DNA from: Gammaproteobacteria bacterium
GTDB taxonomy: Bacteria; Pseudomonadota; Gammaproteobacteria; Enterobacterales; Alteromonadaceae
Reading direction: 5' to 3'
DNA: 64,000 bases
NCBI GenBank assembly: GCA_018222405.1
Contig: JAAFAI010000006.1
Coordinates: 62,001-126,000, forward strand
The notes beneath the pieces are model-generated. The model ran no database searches. It was not told where the DNA came from and saw only the letters and a program-made list of their open reading frames with translations. Below, in pieces: positions 1-8,559 of the stretch (positions are counted from its first letter, which is position 1; each line of letters begins with the position of its first letter). The position numbers and the translations under genes are program-made.

Positions 1-1
1 C

Positions 2-721
2 ACGGCGCTGACGTCGCTGCCGGTTTTTAGCTTTCCGCAACCCTTTAAATACGGCTATAATTTTGACTGGTCGCTGTTTTTACCCATTGCGTTAATTTAC
101 TTTTTTACCGCTATTGAAACAGCCGGCGATCTCACTGCCAACAGCTTATTTTGCCAGTTACCGATCCGCGGGGACAAATACCTCAAACGGATCCGCGCCG
201 GTATCCTTGGTGATGGCTTTAATTCCTTAATGGCAGCTGTCTTTTGCACCTTTCCCAACACCACATTCGGGCAAAATAACGGTGTTATCCAGATGACGGG
301 AATAGCCAGTCGTAAAGTGGGCTACTTTGTGGCGGCAGTATTTGTGGTTCTCGGCGTATTTCCCTTTATCGGTGCAGTCCTTCAGGCCATTCCAAAACCT
401 GTGCTAGGCGGCGCTACACTGGTGATGTTTGCCATGGTCGCGGTGGGCGGTGTTAAGATCCTGACCAGCGAGCCACTGAGCCAGCGCAACAGCCTGATTA
501 CCGCGTGTTCGTTAGGCATGGGACTGGGCGTGATGATGGTCGGTGACGTGCTTGCACAACTGCCAACATGGCTCGGCAACATATTTGTATCGCCGGTTAC
601 CACCGCCGGGTTAACCGCAATTGTTCTTACCGTAGTGTTACCTGGCAGTAAAGAAGCCGGCACCAGTACTGAGAGTTTGCAAACCGACAATTCACAACAA
701 CAGCCATGTACTGAGAAATGA
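2..721 (+). CDS. NCS2 purine (xanthine/urate-type) permease, 5' truncated by window edge
   Basis: C-terminal part of a nucleobase:cation symporter-2 carrier. The frame is open from base 2 and ends at TGA 719-721, leaving about 239 residues of a protein that is usually 430-480 residues. Visible family marks are the IETAGDLTANS segment, then GVIQMTGIASR (the NCS2 signature region), then several strongly hydrophobic helices and a polar tail. NCS2 proteins import xanthine, urate or uracil through the inner membrane. The purine genes that follow favour a purine substrate, but the substrate cannot be read from this fragment. An intrinsic terminator follows the stop, so this gene closes its own transcription unit. 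Confidence 0.85.
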   Translation, partial: TALTSLPVFSFPQPFKYGYNFDWSLFLPIALIYFFTAIETAGDLTANSLFCQLPIRGDKYLKRIRAGILGDGFNSLMAAVFCTFPNTTFGQNNGVIQMTGIASRKVGYFVAAVFVVLGVFPFIGAVLQAIPKPVLGGATLVMFAMVAVGGVKILTSEPLSQRNSLITACSLGMGLGVMMVGDVLAQLPTWLGNIFVSPVTTAGLTAIVLTVVLPGSKEAGTSTESLQTDNSQQQPCTEK

Positions 722-728
722 ACAGCTG

Positions 729-754
729 GCCCGATCCGATCGGGCTTTAGCTTT
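729..754 (+). terminator. Intrinsic terminator after the NCS2 permease
   Basis: Seven-base stem GCCCGAT (729-735) / ATCGGGC (739-745) with a three-base loop, followed by the T-rich run TTTAGCTTT. It sits eight bases after the permease stop. Confidence 0.75.
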
Positions 755-898
755 ACATGGTGCAATGTTCAGATAATACTCCCTGATATGGTGCAACACA
801 CTGAACAAACTTTCATCGTTAACAATTAAGTAACGAAAAGACCTTAACAAGCTATATTTTTATCTATATATATCAATACATTAAAAACAAATTTAACC

Positions 899-914
899 CT
901 GACCACATGGACAG
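899..914. promoter_or_regulatory. RutR-type operator upstream of the TonB receptor
   Basis: CTGACCACATGGACAG resembles the known RutR consensus TTGACCAnnTGGTCAA, with mismatches at both ends and one inside the right arm. It lies just upstream of the sigma-54-like promoter of the receptor gene. It is the weakest of five such boxes in this window; the others are at 5872, 10425, 10448 and 10595. Confidence 0.5.
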
Positions 915-918
915 GATT

Positions 919-935
919 TTGGCACTAAACCTGCA
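919..935 (+). promoter_or_regulatory. Sigma-54-type promoter of the TonB receptor
   Basis: TTGGCACTAAACCTGCA carries the invariant GG (921-922) and GC (933-934) separated by ten bases and matches the consensus TGGCAC-N5-TTGCA with one mismatch. It predicts a start near 946 and a leader of about 56 bases. Sigma-54 control would link the receptor to nitrogen status (inference). Confidence 0.6.
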
Positions 936-1001
936 ATGTGCAAGTCTGCATAGCTATATCTCACTTAAATTTACAAAAATTCCGAGAACATGAGGAACAC
1001 C

Positions 1002-3428
1002 ATGAAAACGACCAAATTTAGTGTGGCGCCGATTGCGCTGGCCGTCACCAGTAGTCTGATGTTATCAACTGCTGCCTTTGCGCAAGAAGAGCCATCTGAT
1101 GCCGAAATCGAAAAGATTGAAGTAAAAGGTTCACTGGGCAGTTTGCCTGGCCAGGACGTCGAAGCGGTTTTCGGTTTTGGTAAGTCAATTCTGGAAACGC
1201 CTCGTTCGGCTTCGACCATCTCTGCTGAGCAGATGGAGCGTTTTAACGTCTCCGACATTGACGAACTGGTTGCTTTTGCACCAGGTACGTTTACTCAGTC
1301 TTTCTTTGGTGTAGCCGGTTCCCTGGATATTCGTGGTAACCCCGGTGAAGCTTACTTCCGTGGCATGAAGCGTCTGGACAACCCGGGTAACTACCCTACG
1401 CCAATTGGTGCATCAAGCCGTATTGATATCGTACGTGGTCCGGCATCGCCTATTTATGGTCCGTCAAAAATTGGTGGCTACCTGAACTTTAACCCTAAAT
1501 CTGCCCGTGCCTCTTCAGGTCAGTATCTGGATGCACCTACCGGCGCATTGTCATATACCCACGGCACCTGGGATAAGAGTATTATCACCGCTGAAGTGGG
1601 TGGTCCTGGCAGCATTGGCGGCAAGGAAATGGGTTACTACGTTTACGGTGAGGTTGAAAACTCAGGTTCTTACTACGACAACACCGATACCGATCAGTCA
1701 ATCATTCAGGCTTCATTTAACATTGACCTGACTGATAACCTACGCGTTGAATTTGGTGGTATGTACCACAACTATCAGGGTAACCAGGTAGCGGGCTGGA
1801 ACCGTCTGACCCAGGATCTGGTTGACAACGGCACCTATATTACCGGTACTGCTCAGCCGCTTGATACCAACGGTGACGGCTCTATCTCGCACGAAGAGTA
1901 CGGCGCAGTTAATCTGGCCGGTGCGGGCTTCTTCTATGTACCAGCCGCGTCATTTACTGATGCCGATGCGCTGCCGCTGATGAATCTGGAAAACGTAGGC
2001 ACTACTACGCTGAAAGGTAATCAGACTCTGGTTGCACCGGATGACCAGTTAGGCAACAAAGCCACTACCCTTTACTTTGATGTGATCTACTACGCTGGCG
2101 ACTGGGAAATCAAAAACCAGTTATTCTATGATGCCTACGATAACATCAACGAAAATGCTTACGGTTTCTCACAATTCCACGATAGCTGGGTTGTTGAAGA
2201 CAAAGTGGTATTCGCCACCGAAGTGGAAACGGGCTCGTTGTTCGCACAGTTCCAGGTTTCACCGTCAATCCGTTACACCGACTTCTTACACGGCGACGAC
2301 TTTACTTATGAGTACTTCAACCGCCGTGATCTGACCATGCCTTCAAGTGCACTGGATCGTCGTTTACTGTCTACCCGTTCTGGCATGAACTACGACAACT
2401 ATGACCAGGGTGATTACCTGGATCTCGGTTTTGCAGCCATGACTGACTTAACCTGGGACTGGGGTCTGAACATCGTGTTAGGTGCTCGCTATGACACCAT
2501 CGATATTGAAACCACGTCTCGCCAGGATTTACTGTTACCGGGCGCACGTGAAGACGCTGACGTTACAACACCAATCACACTGGATGAAACCGTTGACGGA
2601 GTTTCCTGGAACGCCAGTATCTCCTACACCACACCAATTGGCCTGATCCCTTATATCACTATGGCTGAGCAAGCCACGCTGGTTGCTGGTCAGGGTGCTG
2701 AAATCAACATTGGACAGTTAGGCAACGCTGATGGCAGTGGTGCATTCGATACCTCTGAGCTGATTGAATACGGTGTGAAAGGTTCATTCCTGGATGAGTC
2801 GCTGTACTTTGCCCTGTCAATCTTCGAACAGGAACGTACTGACTACAATACACAGAACACCGTTACTAACAACACCACCAACAACGAAGGTCTGGAATTT
2901 GAACTGCGTTGGGTAGTTAACGAAAACCTGGTACTGTCTGCCGGTTACTCGAACGTTGAAGTTGTAAACCTGACAGCGCTTGAAAACGGTACTCAGTTTG
3001 GTTTCTTAGGTGCCGAAGATCTGGTTAACCTGAGCGATCCATCACTGGTATTCGGTGGTAACGTTATCGGTCTTAACCTGGTTGGTCCCGGTACTAACAA
3101 CCCGAAAGGCCTGAAAGCCGGTATGCCGGAAAACATCTACACGCTGACTGGTACCTATGACTTCCAGAATGGCTACGCGGCCAGCCTGAGTGTTATCGAT
3201 GTTGACTCGGTTTCTTCAGGTTTCTCTGGTGCGGTTACATTGCCAGCTTACACCCTGGTTAACGCGGGTCTGTCTTATCAGGACGAAAACTTCGGGGTTA
3301 ACCTGACAGTGAAAAACCTGACCGACGAAACCTATTACCGCGCTAACTTCCCGGACTTATTCGGTAGCCAGATTGTGTTACCTGAACTGCCACGTCACTT
3401 CAACGTGAAGTTCTCTTATAAGTTCTAA
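1002..3428 (+). CDS. TonB-dependent outer-membrane receptor, probably purine/nucleoside-related
   Basis: Outer-membrane active transporter of 808 residues. It has an N-terminal Sec signal (hydrophobic core, cleavage near AFAQ), a plug domain with the motif IDIVRGPASPIYGPSKIGG, a long beta-barrel, and a C-terminal strand ending in aromatic Phe (KFSYKF). The start at 1002 is preferred over the ATG at 990 because a GAGGAA ribosome site lies seven bases before it. An EF-hand-like loop, DTNGDGSISHEEY, occurs at about residues 288-300, in an extracellular-loop-sized insertion. The next gene encodes a nucleoside-permease-family lipoprotein. A RutR-type box and a sigma-54 promoter lie upstream, so a purine or nucleoside cargo is likely; the family alone would only say siderophore-like receptor. 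Confidence 0.85.
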   Translation: MKTTKFSVAPIALAVTSSLMLSTAAFAQEEPSDAEIEKIEVKGSLGSLPGQDVEAVFGFGKSILETPRSASTISAEQMERFNVSDIDELVAFAPGTFTQSFFGVAGSLDIRGNPGEAYFRGMKRLDNPGNYPTPIGASSRIDIVRGPASPIYGPSKIGGYLNFNPKSARASSGQYLDAPTGALSYTHGTWDKSIITAEVGGPGSIGGKEMGYYVYGEVENSGSYYDNTDTDQSIIQASFNIDLTDNLRVEFGGMYHNYQGNQVAGWNRLTQDLVDNGTYITGTAQPLDTNGDGSISHEEYGAVNLAGAGFFYVPAASFTDADALPLMNLENVGTTTLKGNQTLVAPDDQLGNKATTLYFDVIYYAGDWEIKNQLFYDAYDNINENAYGFSQFHDSWVVEDKVVFATEVETGSLFAQFQVSPSIRYTDFLHGDDFTYEYFNRRDLTMPSSALDRRLLSTRSGMNYDNYDQGDYLDLGFAAMTDLTWDWGLNIVLGARYDTIDIETTSRQDLLLPGAREDADVTTPITLDETVDGVSWNASISYTTPIGLIPYITMAEQATLVAGQGAEINIGQLGNADGSGAFDTSELIEYGVKGSFLDESLYFALSIFEQERTDYNTQNTVTNNTTNNEGLEFELRWVVNENLVLSAGYSNVEVVNLTALENGTQFGFLGAEDLVNLSDPSLVFGGNVIGLNLVGPGTNNPKGLKAGMPENIYTLTGTYDFQNGYAASLSVIDVDSVSSGFSGAVTLPAYTLVNAGLSYQDENFGVNLTVKNLTDETYYRANFPDLFGSQIVLPELPRHFNVKFSYKF

Positions 3429-3450
3429 GCAATACTATGTTCTACAATAA

Positions 3451-3477
3451 CGGCATGCCTCGGCATGCCGTTTTTTT
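3451..3477 (+). terminator. Intrinsic terminator after the TonB receptor
   Basis: Perfect nine-base stem CGGCATGCC / GGCATGCCG followed by seven T. It separates the receptor from the downstream lipoprotein gene and rules out translation of that gene from the upstream ATG at 3437. Some read-through must be allowed if the two genes are co-expressed. Confidence 0.85.
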
Positions 3478-3493
3478 ACCTCCTGGAGAAACC

Positions 3494-4612
3494 ATGCGTT
3501 ATTTATTACTGAGTTTGCTGAGTTGTCTGGCTTTGAGCGCCTGTCAGCCGGGCACGGATGCTCCTGTACAAACCACTACCGCAGAAACGGTAGACACTTC
3601 GGCTAAAAGCGCCGAAAAACTACAAATTAAGGCCGTTGTTGTTGCCATGTTTGAAATTGGCGAAGACGAAGGCGATCGCCCTGGCGAATTTCAGTTCTGG
3701 AAAGAACGCTACGGCCTGACTGAAAAGTATCCCTTCCCTCACGGTTTCCATGACCTCTACTACAACCCCGAAAAAGGCGTACTGGGCATGGTCACCGGCA
3801 TGGGTATAGCCCGCGCTTCATCGGCGTTTACCGCGCTGGGACTGGACCCACGCTTCGATTTAACCAAAGCCTACTGGTTAATTGCGGGTATTGCCGGTAT
3901 CGACCCGCAGGATGGCTCGATTGGCTCTGCAGTATGGACGGATTATCTGGTCGACGGCGACCTGGCGCATCAGATTGATGCCCGTGAAATCCCGGCAGAC
4001 TGGTCAACCGGTTACTTCCCACTTTTTGCCAACGAACCTTATCCAGAGCAGGAAGGTGAAGTCGTTGCCCGTAACGGTGAAGTCTTTCAGTTGAATACTG
4101 CGTTGGTAGACTGGGCATTTAACCTCACCAAAGATATCGAGTTAATGGATACCGATGCGATGCTGGCTTTACGCAGCAAGTATACCGAAATGCCGGCAGC
4201 TCAATTGCCTCCTAAGGTTTTACGCGGCGACCACCTGTCTGCGTCTACCTTCTGGCACGGCAAACTGTTTAACGACTGGGCAAACGACTGGACGGCATTC
4301 TGGACCAATGGCAAGGGCAACTTTATGACCTCAGGCATGGAAGACACCGGCAGTTATCAGGCACTGACCTATCTTGATAATGCCGGTCTGGCCGATAAAA
4401 AGCGCGTGATGGTGTTACGCACCGCCAGTAACTTTACCATGCAGCCAACAGGCATGACTGCAGCCGAAAACCTCGCCTCTGAAAGCTCCGGCGCTGGCTA
4501 TGCGGGCATGCTGCCGTCGCTGGAAGCCGCTTATAAAGTCGGTAGTACCGTGATTGATGAAATCGTTCTTAACTGGGACGAGTATCAGGATACCCTGCCG
4601 GGTCAGCAGTAA
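3494..4612 (+). CDS. Purine nucleoside permease (NUP) family lipoprotein
   Basis: 372-residue protein with a lipoprotein signal (lipobox LSAC, Cys17), followed by a NUP-family domain. Recognisable segments are VVVAMFEIGEDEGDRPGEFQFW near residue 50, GMVTGMGIARAS, and IAGIAGIDPQDGSIGSA. The family is named after yeast nucleoside permease NUP, and its fold is thought to be related to purine nucleoside phosphorylases. The bacterial lipoprotein form would act in the periplasm, binding or cleaving nucleosides (inference). Start 3494 has GGAG upstream and lies after the terminator at 3451-3477. Its position next to the TonB receptor and purine enzymes suggests they form an outer-membrane to periplasm uptake path. 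Confidence 0.8.
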   Translation: MRYLLLSLLSCLALSACQPGTDAPVQTTTAETVDTSAKSAEKLQIKAVVVAMFEIGEDEGDRPGEFQFWKERYGLTEKYPFPHGFHDLYYNPEKGVLGMVTGMGIARASSAFTALGLDPRFDLTKAYWLIAGIAGIDPQDGSIGSAVWTDYLVDGDLAHQIDAREIPADWSTGYFPLFANEPYPEQEGEVVARNGEVFQLNTALVDWAFNLTKDIELMDTDAMLALRSKYTEMPAAQLPPKVLRGDHLSASTFWHGKLFNDWANDWTAFWTNGKGNFMTSGMEDTGSYQALTYLDNAGLADKKRVMVLRTASNFTMQPTGMTAAENLASESSGAGYAGMLPSLEAAYKVGSTVIDEIVLNWDEYQDTLPGQQ

Positions 4613-4640
4613 TTGTGCAGAACCTGCAGCGTAGACAAAA

Positions 4641-4665
4641 AAGGGGCCTAGTGGCCCCTTCTTGT
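4641..4665. terminator. Bidirectional terminator between NUP and adenine deaminase
   Basis: Stem AAGGGGCC (4641-4648) / GGCCCCTT (4653-4660) with loop TAGT, an A-run on the left and a T-rich run on the right. It lies between two convergent genes and can serve both. Confidence 0.8.
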
Positions 4666-4682
4666 TATCCGCACTTAAAGAC

Positions 4683-5696
4683 TTATGCGGCTCTTGCCAC
4701 CAGGTTATCGATACACCGCAGCCACTTATTCTTCTCTTCGGCTGGCAAAAAGGAACCAATAAAACTGTTTTTAACCAGTTGCACCAGCGCCGTTTCATTC
4801 ATCGCCAGATGAGTCATTAACGCTTTGTAGTTATCGTTAAGGTAGCCACCAAAATAACTCGGGTCGTCAGAATTTACCGTTACACACAACCCCTGTTCGA
4901 GCAGATCGAGAATATTGTGTTGCGCCATATTATCAAACACACACAATTTAATATTACTTTGCGGACACACCGTTAGCGCCATGCCGCTGTCGCGTAAACG
5001 CTTAATAAGCTGTTCGTCTTCCTCGGCTCTGACACCGTGATCGACGCGATCTATTTTAAGCAGATCCAGGGCTTGCCAGATATACTCTGGCGGCCCTTCT
5101 TCACCCGCGTGAGCTACACATTTAAAGCCCAGTGCCCGAGCGGCGGTAAATACCTTCACGAACTTTTCCGGCGGATTACCCTGCTCGGAACTATCAAGCC
5201 CCACCGCCTTAATGACCGGGTAATACTCCCGGGCATGATTCAGGGTCTCAATGGCCGATGCCTCGGAGAGGTGGCGCAAAAACGACATAATCAGGTATAC
5301 GCTAATGCCCCACTGAGCTTTTGCTTCATCAATGGCGCGCAGGAAACCTGGCATAAAGACCTCAAACCCTATGCCCCTCTCGGTGTGGGTTTGCGGATCA
5401 AACATGATCTCGGTGTGGACAATGTTATCGGCATGACAATGCTGCAAATAACTGCGCATCAGCTGGTAGAAGTCTTCTTCATCGCGGAGCACATCTGCCC
5501 CCTGATAATACAGGTCCAGGAAACTCTGTAGACTGTCAAACTGATAGGCTGCTTTAATGGCCTCTACGGAATCATAAGGCAAAGCCACCCCGTGTTTCTC
5601 GGCCAGTGCCCACATCAGCTCTGGCTCCAGTGTACCTTCTATATGCAGGTGCAATTCGGTTTTTGGCAACTGCTCAATTAAATGAATAAGTCTCAT
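4683..5696 (-). CDS. Adenine deaminase (adenosine deaminase superfamily, Aah1/PA0148 type)
   Basis: Zinc amidohydrolase of 337 residues, normal length for the Add family. Visible are the metal motif HLH (His16, His18), the HAGEEGPP segment around the catalytic Glu, [18 protein letters not shown] and [18 protein letters not shown] and DSSEQGNPP are features of the adenine deaminase branch (yeast Aah1, Pseudomonas PA0148) rather than of classical adenosine deaminases, so adenine to hypoxanthine plus ammonia is the favoured reaction. The divergent AzgA-type purine carrier fits this. The ATG at 5696 starts the conserved protein; the GTG at 5720 only adds eight unrelated residues. Substrate assignment is an inference from motifs. 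Confidence 0.8.
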   Translation of the reverse strand: MRLIHLIEQLPKTELHLHIEGTLEPELMWALAEKHGVALPYDSVEAIKAAYQFDSLQSFLDLYYQGADVLRDEEDFYQLMRSYLQHCHADNIVHTEIMFDPQTHTERGIGFEVFMPGFLRAIDEAKAQWGISVYLIMSFLRHLSEASAIETLNHAREYYPVIKAVGLDSSEQGNPPEKFVKVFTAARALGFKCVAHAGEEGPPEYIWQALDLLKIDRVDHGVRAEEDEQLIKRLRDSGMALTVCPQSNIKLCVFDNMAQHNILDLLEQGLCVTVNSDDPSYFGGYLNDNYKALMTHLAMNETALVQLVKNSFIGSFLPAEEKNKWLRCIDNLVARAA

Positions 5697-5734
5697 CGCG
5701 TAACGGGCTCCCTCGCGCACTGTTGTCAGGCAAA

Positions 5735-5751
5735 TTCACCATTTAGGTGCA
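5735..5751. promoter_or_regulatory. NtrC-like box between adenine deaminase and azgA
   Basis: TTCACCATTTAGGTGCA matches the NtrC site TGCACCnnnnnGGTGCA at all but one defined position. It lies in the divergent promoter region and may couple purine salvage to nitrogen limitation. It is a single site and untested. Confidence 0.4.
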
Positions 5752-5871
5752 TCTTTGAATGGCTCCATGCCAAAATAGCCTGCATCAAACTGATTTATAG
5801 TAAGATTGGTCTGTTCGGTACCAACCGTTTATTGTGATATATAAAAGTCTAGCAGATACCAGACCAACTCT

Positions 5872-5887
5872 TTGACTAAATGGTCAG
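5872..5887. promoter_or_regulatory. RutR-type operator upstream of azgA
   Basis: TTGACTAAATGGTCAG differs from TTGACCAnnTGGTCAA at two positions. It lies 60 bases before the azgA start, in the region shared with the divergent adenine deaminase gene. Confidence 0.6.
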
Positions 5888-5946
5888 TTTTTTGCTTGCA
5901 CTAAGCCAACACACTCAACAATTACAAACCATAAAAGAGATTCACT

Positions 5947-7275
5947 ATGTCATCATCGCTGATAGAGCGGCTTTTCAAACTTGAGGCCCACGGCACCACC
6001 ATTAAAACCGAGGTGATCGCCGGCCTGACCACGTTTGCAGCAATGTCTTATATTCTGGTGGTTAACCCGGGCATTCTGGGCTTAAGCGGCATGCCGGCTA
6101 CCGGCTTAATTACGGTCACGGCGCTGGCCGCCTGTTTGGGCACTATGCTGATGGCGTTTATGACCAACTACCCGATTGCACTGGCACCGGGTATGGGCCT
6201 TAACGCCTTTTTTGCTTTTACCATTTGCATGACCCGGGAAATTCCCTGGGAAGCCGCCCTGGGCATAGTATTCTGGAATGGTGTGTTGTTTTTGATGTTA
6301 ACCCTTACCGGGGTGCGAACCTTAATTGCCGAAGCCATTCCCCCGTCGCTGAAAATTGGCGTGCAATGCGGCATCGGCTTATTTATCGCGTTTATCGGTC
6401 TCAAAAATGCCGGTTTGATCGTGTCTAACCAGGCCACTTTTGTGACCATTGGTGATTTGTCTAACCCCGCGGTTATGCTTGCCCTTGCCGGGATTCTGCT
6501 GACTGTAATTCTGGTCAAGAAAAACGTTACTGGCGGTATTCTGCTGTCGATTATTCTGCTCACTCTGATGGGATTTATTATTCCTACTGAAGACGGCATG
6601 CTAACGCCTACACCAGAGGCTATTGTCGGCATGCCTGAGCCTATCAGTGATACCTGGTTTGCCATGGATATTATGTATCCGCTGGAACATTTCGCTGAAA
6701 CCTGGGATCTGATTTTTGCCCTGATGTTCGTCAATATGTTCGACACCATTGGTACTCTGATTGGCGTATCCCGCCGGGCAAACCTGCTCAATGAAGAAGA
6801 CAAATTGCCTAAGATTGGTGCTGCGATGACCGCTGATGCGTCTGCCAGCGTGGTCGGTGCGGCTTTAGGTACGTCACCGGTAACCAGTTATGTGGAATCA
6901 GCAGCCGGCGCTTCAGCCGGTGGCCGAACTGGCCTTACCGCTATCGTAGTGGGTATCTGCTTCCTGCTGGCACTATTTTTAACACCACTAATGAAAATCA
7001 TCCCGCTGATGGCTACCACACCAGCACTGGTGATGGTAGGCATCTTAATGATGGAATCCATTCGTCATCTGGAATTTGATGATCTTGGCGCTACCGCTAC
7101 AGCAGTTGTGGCCCTTATGGCTATGCCACTCACCTTCAGTATCAGCGAAGGGATAGCACTGGGTTTTATCACCTATGTGGGTGTAAAGCTGGGCACTGGT
7201 AAACACAAGGAAATCAGCTTTATTACTTACCTGCTGGCACTGGTATTTATTCTGCGTTACGCCTTCGGTCTTTAA
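5947..7275 (+). CDS. AzgA/PbuG-type adenine-guanine-hypoxanthine permease
   Basis: 442-residue multi-span inner-membrane carrier of the AzgA-like (NCS2-related) family. It begins MSSSLIERLFKLEAHGTTIKTE, continues with EVIAGLTTFAAMSYILVVNP, and carries the ALAPGMGLNAFFAF motif, FVNMFDTIGTLIGVS and GTSPVTSYVESAAG, all hallmarks of the family. Length is normal (430-450). It imports adenine, guanine and hypoxanthine with protons. Start 5947 follows AAAGAGA. It is divergent from adenine deaminase and shares an operator region with it, so uptake and deamination are probably co-regulated. Confidence 0.93.
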   Translation: MSSSLIERLFKLEAHGTTIKTEVIAGLTTFAAMSYILVVNPGILGLSGMPATGLITVTALAACLGTMLMAFMTNYPIALAPGMGLNAFFAFTICMTREIPWEAALGIVFWNGVLFLMLTLTGVRTLIAEAIPPSLKIGVQCGIGLFIAFIGLKNAGLIVSNQATFVTIGDLSNPAVMLALAGILLTVILVKKNVTGGILLSIILLTLMGFIIPTEDGMLTPTPEAIVGMPEPISDTWFAMDIMYPLEHFAETWDLIFALMFVNMFDTIGTLIGVSRRANLLNEEDKLPKIGAAMTADASASVVGAALGTSPVTSYVESAAGASAGGRTGLTAIVVGICFLLALFLTPLMKIIPLMATTPALVMVGILMMESIRHLEFDDLGATATAVVALMAMPLTFSISEGIALGFITYVGVKLGTGKHKEISFITYLLALVFILRYAFGL

Positions 7276-7314
7276 ATTACTGGATACACCAGGTAACAAA
7301 TAGACTAATTTCCC

Positions 7315-7347
7315 CGTCATACCGGAAGCGGCTTTAGCCGCTATGAC
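7315..7347. repeat. Short REP-like element, internally deleted copy
   Basis: It begins CGTCATACCGGAAGCGG like the other copies, keeps the first small hairpin (AGCGGC/GCCGCT) and then ends directly in ATGACAG, as if the centre were lost. Confidence 0.55.
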
Positions 7348-7375
7348 AGTGATATTTGAAGGCTGCACACACTCC

Positions 7376-7496
7376 CGTCATCCCGGAAGTTTCACCGAAA
7401 CTATCCGGGATCTCCTGAAATGTTTTGCTCACTCAATAAAACTGTTTCAAGCAGTCAAACTGTTTGGAAGATCCCGGCTCGTGGGCCGGGATGACG
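7376..7496. repeat. REP/MITE-like element, complete copy
   Basis: 121 bases bounded by perfect inverted ends, CGTCATCCCGG and CCGGGATGACG. Two hairpins lie inside. The left one is CCCGGA-AGTTTC / AAACT-TCCGGG. The right one is ATCCCGGC / GCCGGGAT. Its left hairpin differs from the other copies but keeps pairing. Confidence 0.75.
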
Positions 7497-7521
7497 ATGA
7501 CGTTTGAAGGCTGCTACCCCC

Positions 7522-7562
7522 CGTCATACCGGAAGCGGTTTTAGCCGCTTTCCGGAATCCCC
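7522..7562. repeat. REP-like element, left part only
   Basis: Starts CGTCATACCGGAAGCGG and keeps the hairpin AGCGG-TTTTAG-CCGCT flanked by CCGGA/TCCGG. It then runs into unrelated sequence. Confidence 0.6.
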
Positions 7563-7744
7563 TATACTTGCTTACCAACAAAAGATACTGATTGATAACG
7601 CTACCAGTCTCCACATCTTGTCGGGGGTGCCGACTGCACCCAAAGGGGAGATGACCGGGGTGACAGTATAATCCAGGCCGCATGACGGTGATGTCTGAAA
7701 GCTACAATACGATGTTAAGACATCGGCTTTTTACCCGTCCGGTT

Positions 7745-7884
7745 ATTGCGAACTATTGGCCGACAAAAAGTTTCAGGTAATCCGTAGGCTCATCATGGAC
7801 GGCGAGCCAGGGCTACGCGGGCAGGACGCCCGCTCAGCGCGTTAGGGTTGCCCTTTTTGTCGGCCCAATAGGCTTTTTCGCAAT
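7745..7884. repeat. Long inverted repeat inside copy 1
   Basis: Left arm ATTGCGAAC..TATTGGCCGAC-AAAAAG pairs with right arm CTTTTTGTCGG-CCCAATAGGC..TTCGCAAT, with a few extra bases in the right arm. The arms enclose about 80 bases. It could fold as an extended stem in RNA or DNA. Confidence 0.7.
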
Positions 7885-8057
7885 TTAGAACTGAGTGGGG
7901 TGCAGGGGCGGCCTCACTGCCGCCCCTGGTCGGTGTCGGCGACCCGACGAATGCTAAGAATACTTCAAAGTTGTAGCTGTTTTTGCTGAGTCGTGCTGTT
8001 CAGGAAATACCAGCTTGAAGGCCGTGATCACAGTATTTTTTAGCCAATAACACACTC

Positions 8058-8178
8058 CGTCATGCCGGAAGCGGTTTTAGCCGCTATCCGGTATTTCCTG
8101 AAAAGTTTCGCTCACTCAATAAGACGACTTCAGGTAGTCAGCCTGCTCAGAAGATCCCGGCTCGGAGGCCGGGATGAC
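8058..8178. repeat. REP/MITE-like element at the end of copy 1
   Basis: 121 bases from CGTCATGCCGG to CCGGGATGAC, the same length as the 7376-7496 copy. It has the left hairpin AGCGG/CCGCT and the right hairpin ATCCCGGC/GCCGGGAT. Confidence 0.75.
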
Positions 8179-8258
8179 TGTATAATTCAGGCAGAATGAC
8201 GGTGATGTCTGAAAGCTACAATACGATGTTAAGACATCGGCTTTTTACCCGTCCGGTT

Positions 8259-8386
8259 ATTGCGAACTATTGGCCGACAAAAAGTTTCAGGTAATCCGTA
8301 GGCTCGTCATGGACGGCGAGCCAGGGCTGCGCCCGCTCAGCGCGTTAGGGTTGCCTTTTTGTCGGCCCAATAGGCTTTTTCGCAAT
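8259..8386. repeat. Long inverted repeat inside copy 2
   Basis: Same paired arms as in copy 1 (7745-7884), with a shorter enclosed segment. Confidence 0.65.
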
Positions 8387-8559
8387 TTAGAACTGAGTGG
8401 GGTGCAGGGGCGGCCTCACTGCCGCCCCTGGTCGGTGTCGGCGACCCGACGAATGCTAAGAATACTTCAAAGTTGTAGCTGTTTTTGCTGAGTCGTGCTG
8501 TTCAGGAAATACCAGCTTGAAGGCCGTGATCACAGTATTTTTTAGCCAATAACACACTC

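Larger units (their letters stand above)
7665..8178. repeat. Tandem direct repeat, copy 1 (514 bp)
   Basis: First of two adjacent near-identical units, each ending in a complete REP-like element. Compared with copy 2 it has about 12 extra bases (11 near 7815 and one in a C-run near 7852) and a small number of substitutions. Confidence 0.9.

Noticed and set aside
3437..3493. Upstream extension of the NUP lipoprotein from ATG 3437
   Set aside because: It crosses the intrinsic terminator at 3451-3477 and would destroy the lipoprotein signal; the ATG at 3494 has a ribosome site.
6168..6803. 211-residue open frame opposite azgA
   Set aside because: It lies entirely inside a well-supported transporter gene and is low-complexity, with the composition of an antisense frame.
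8270..8491. 73-residue open frame in the second tandem unit
   Set aside because: The first copy carries an in-frame disruption from the extra bases, and codon pattern and context indicate a structured non-coding repeat.
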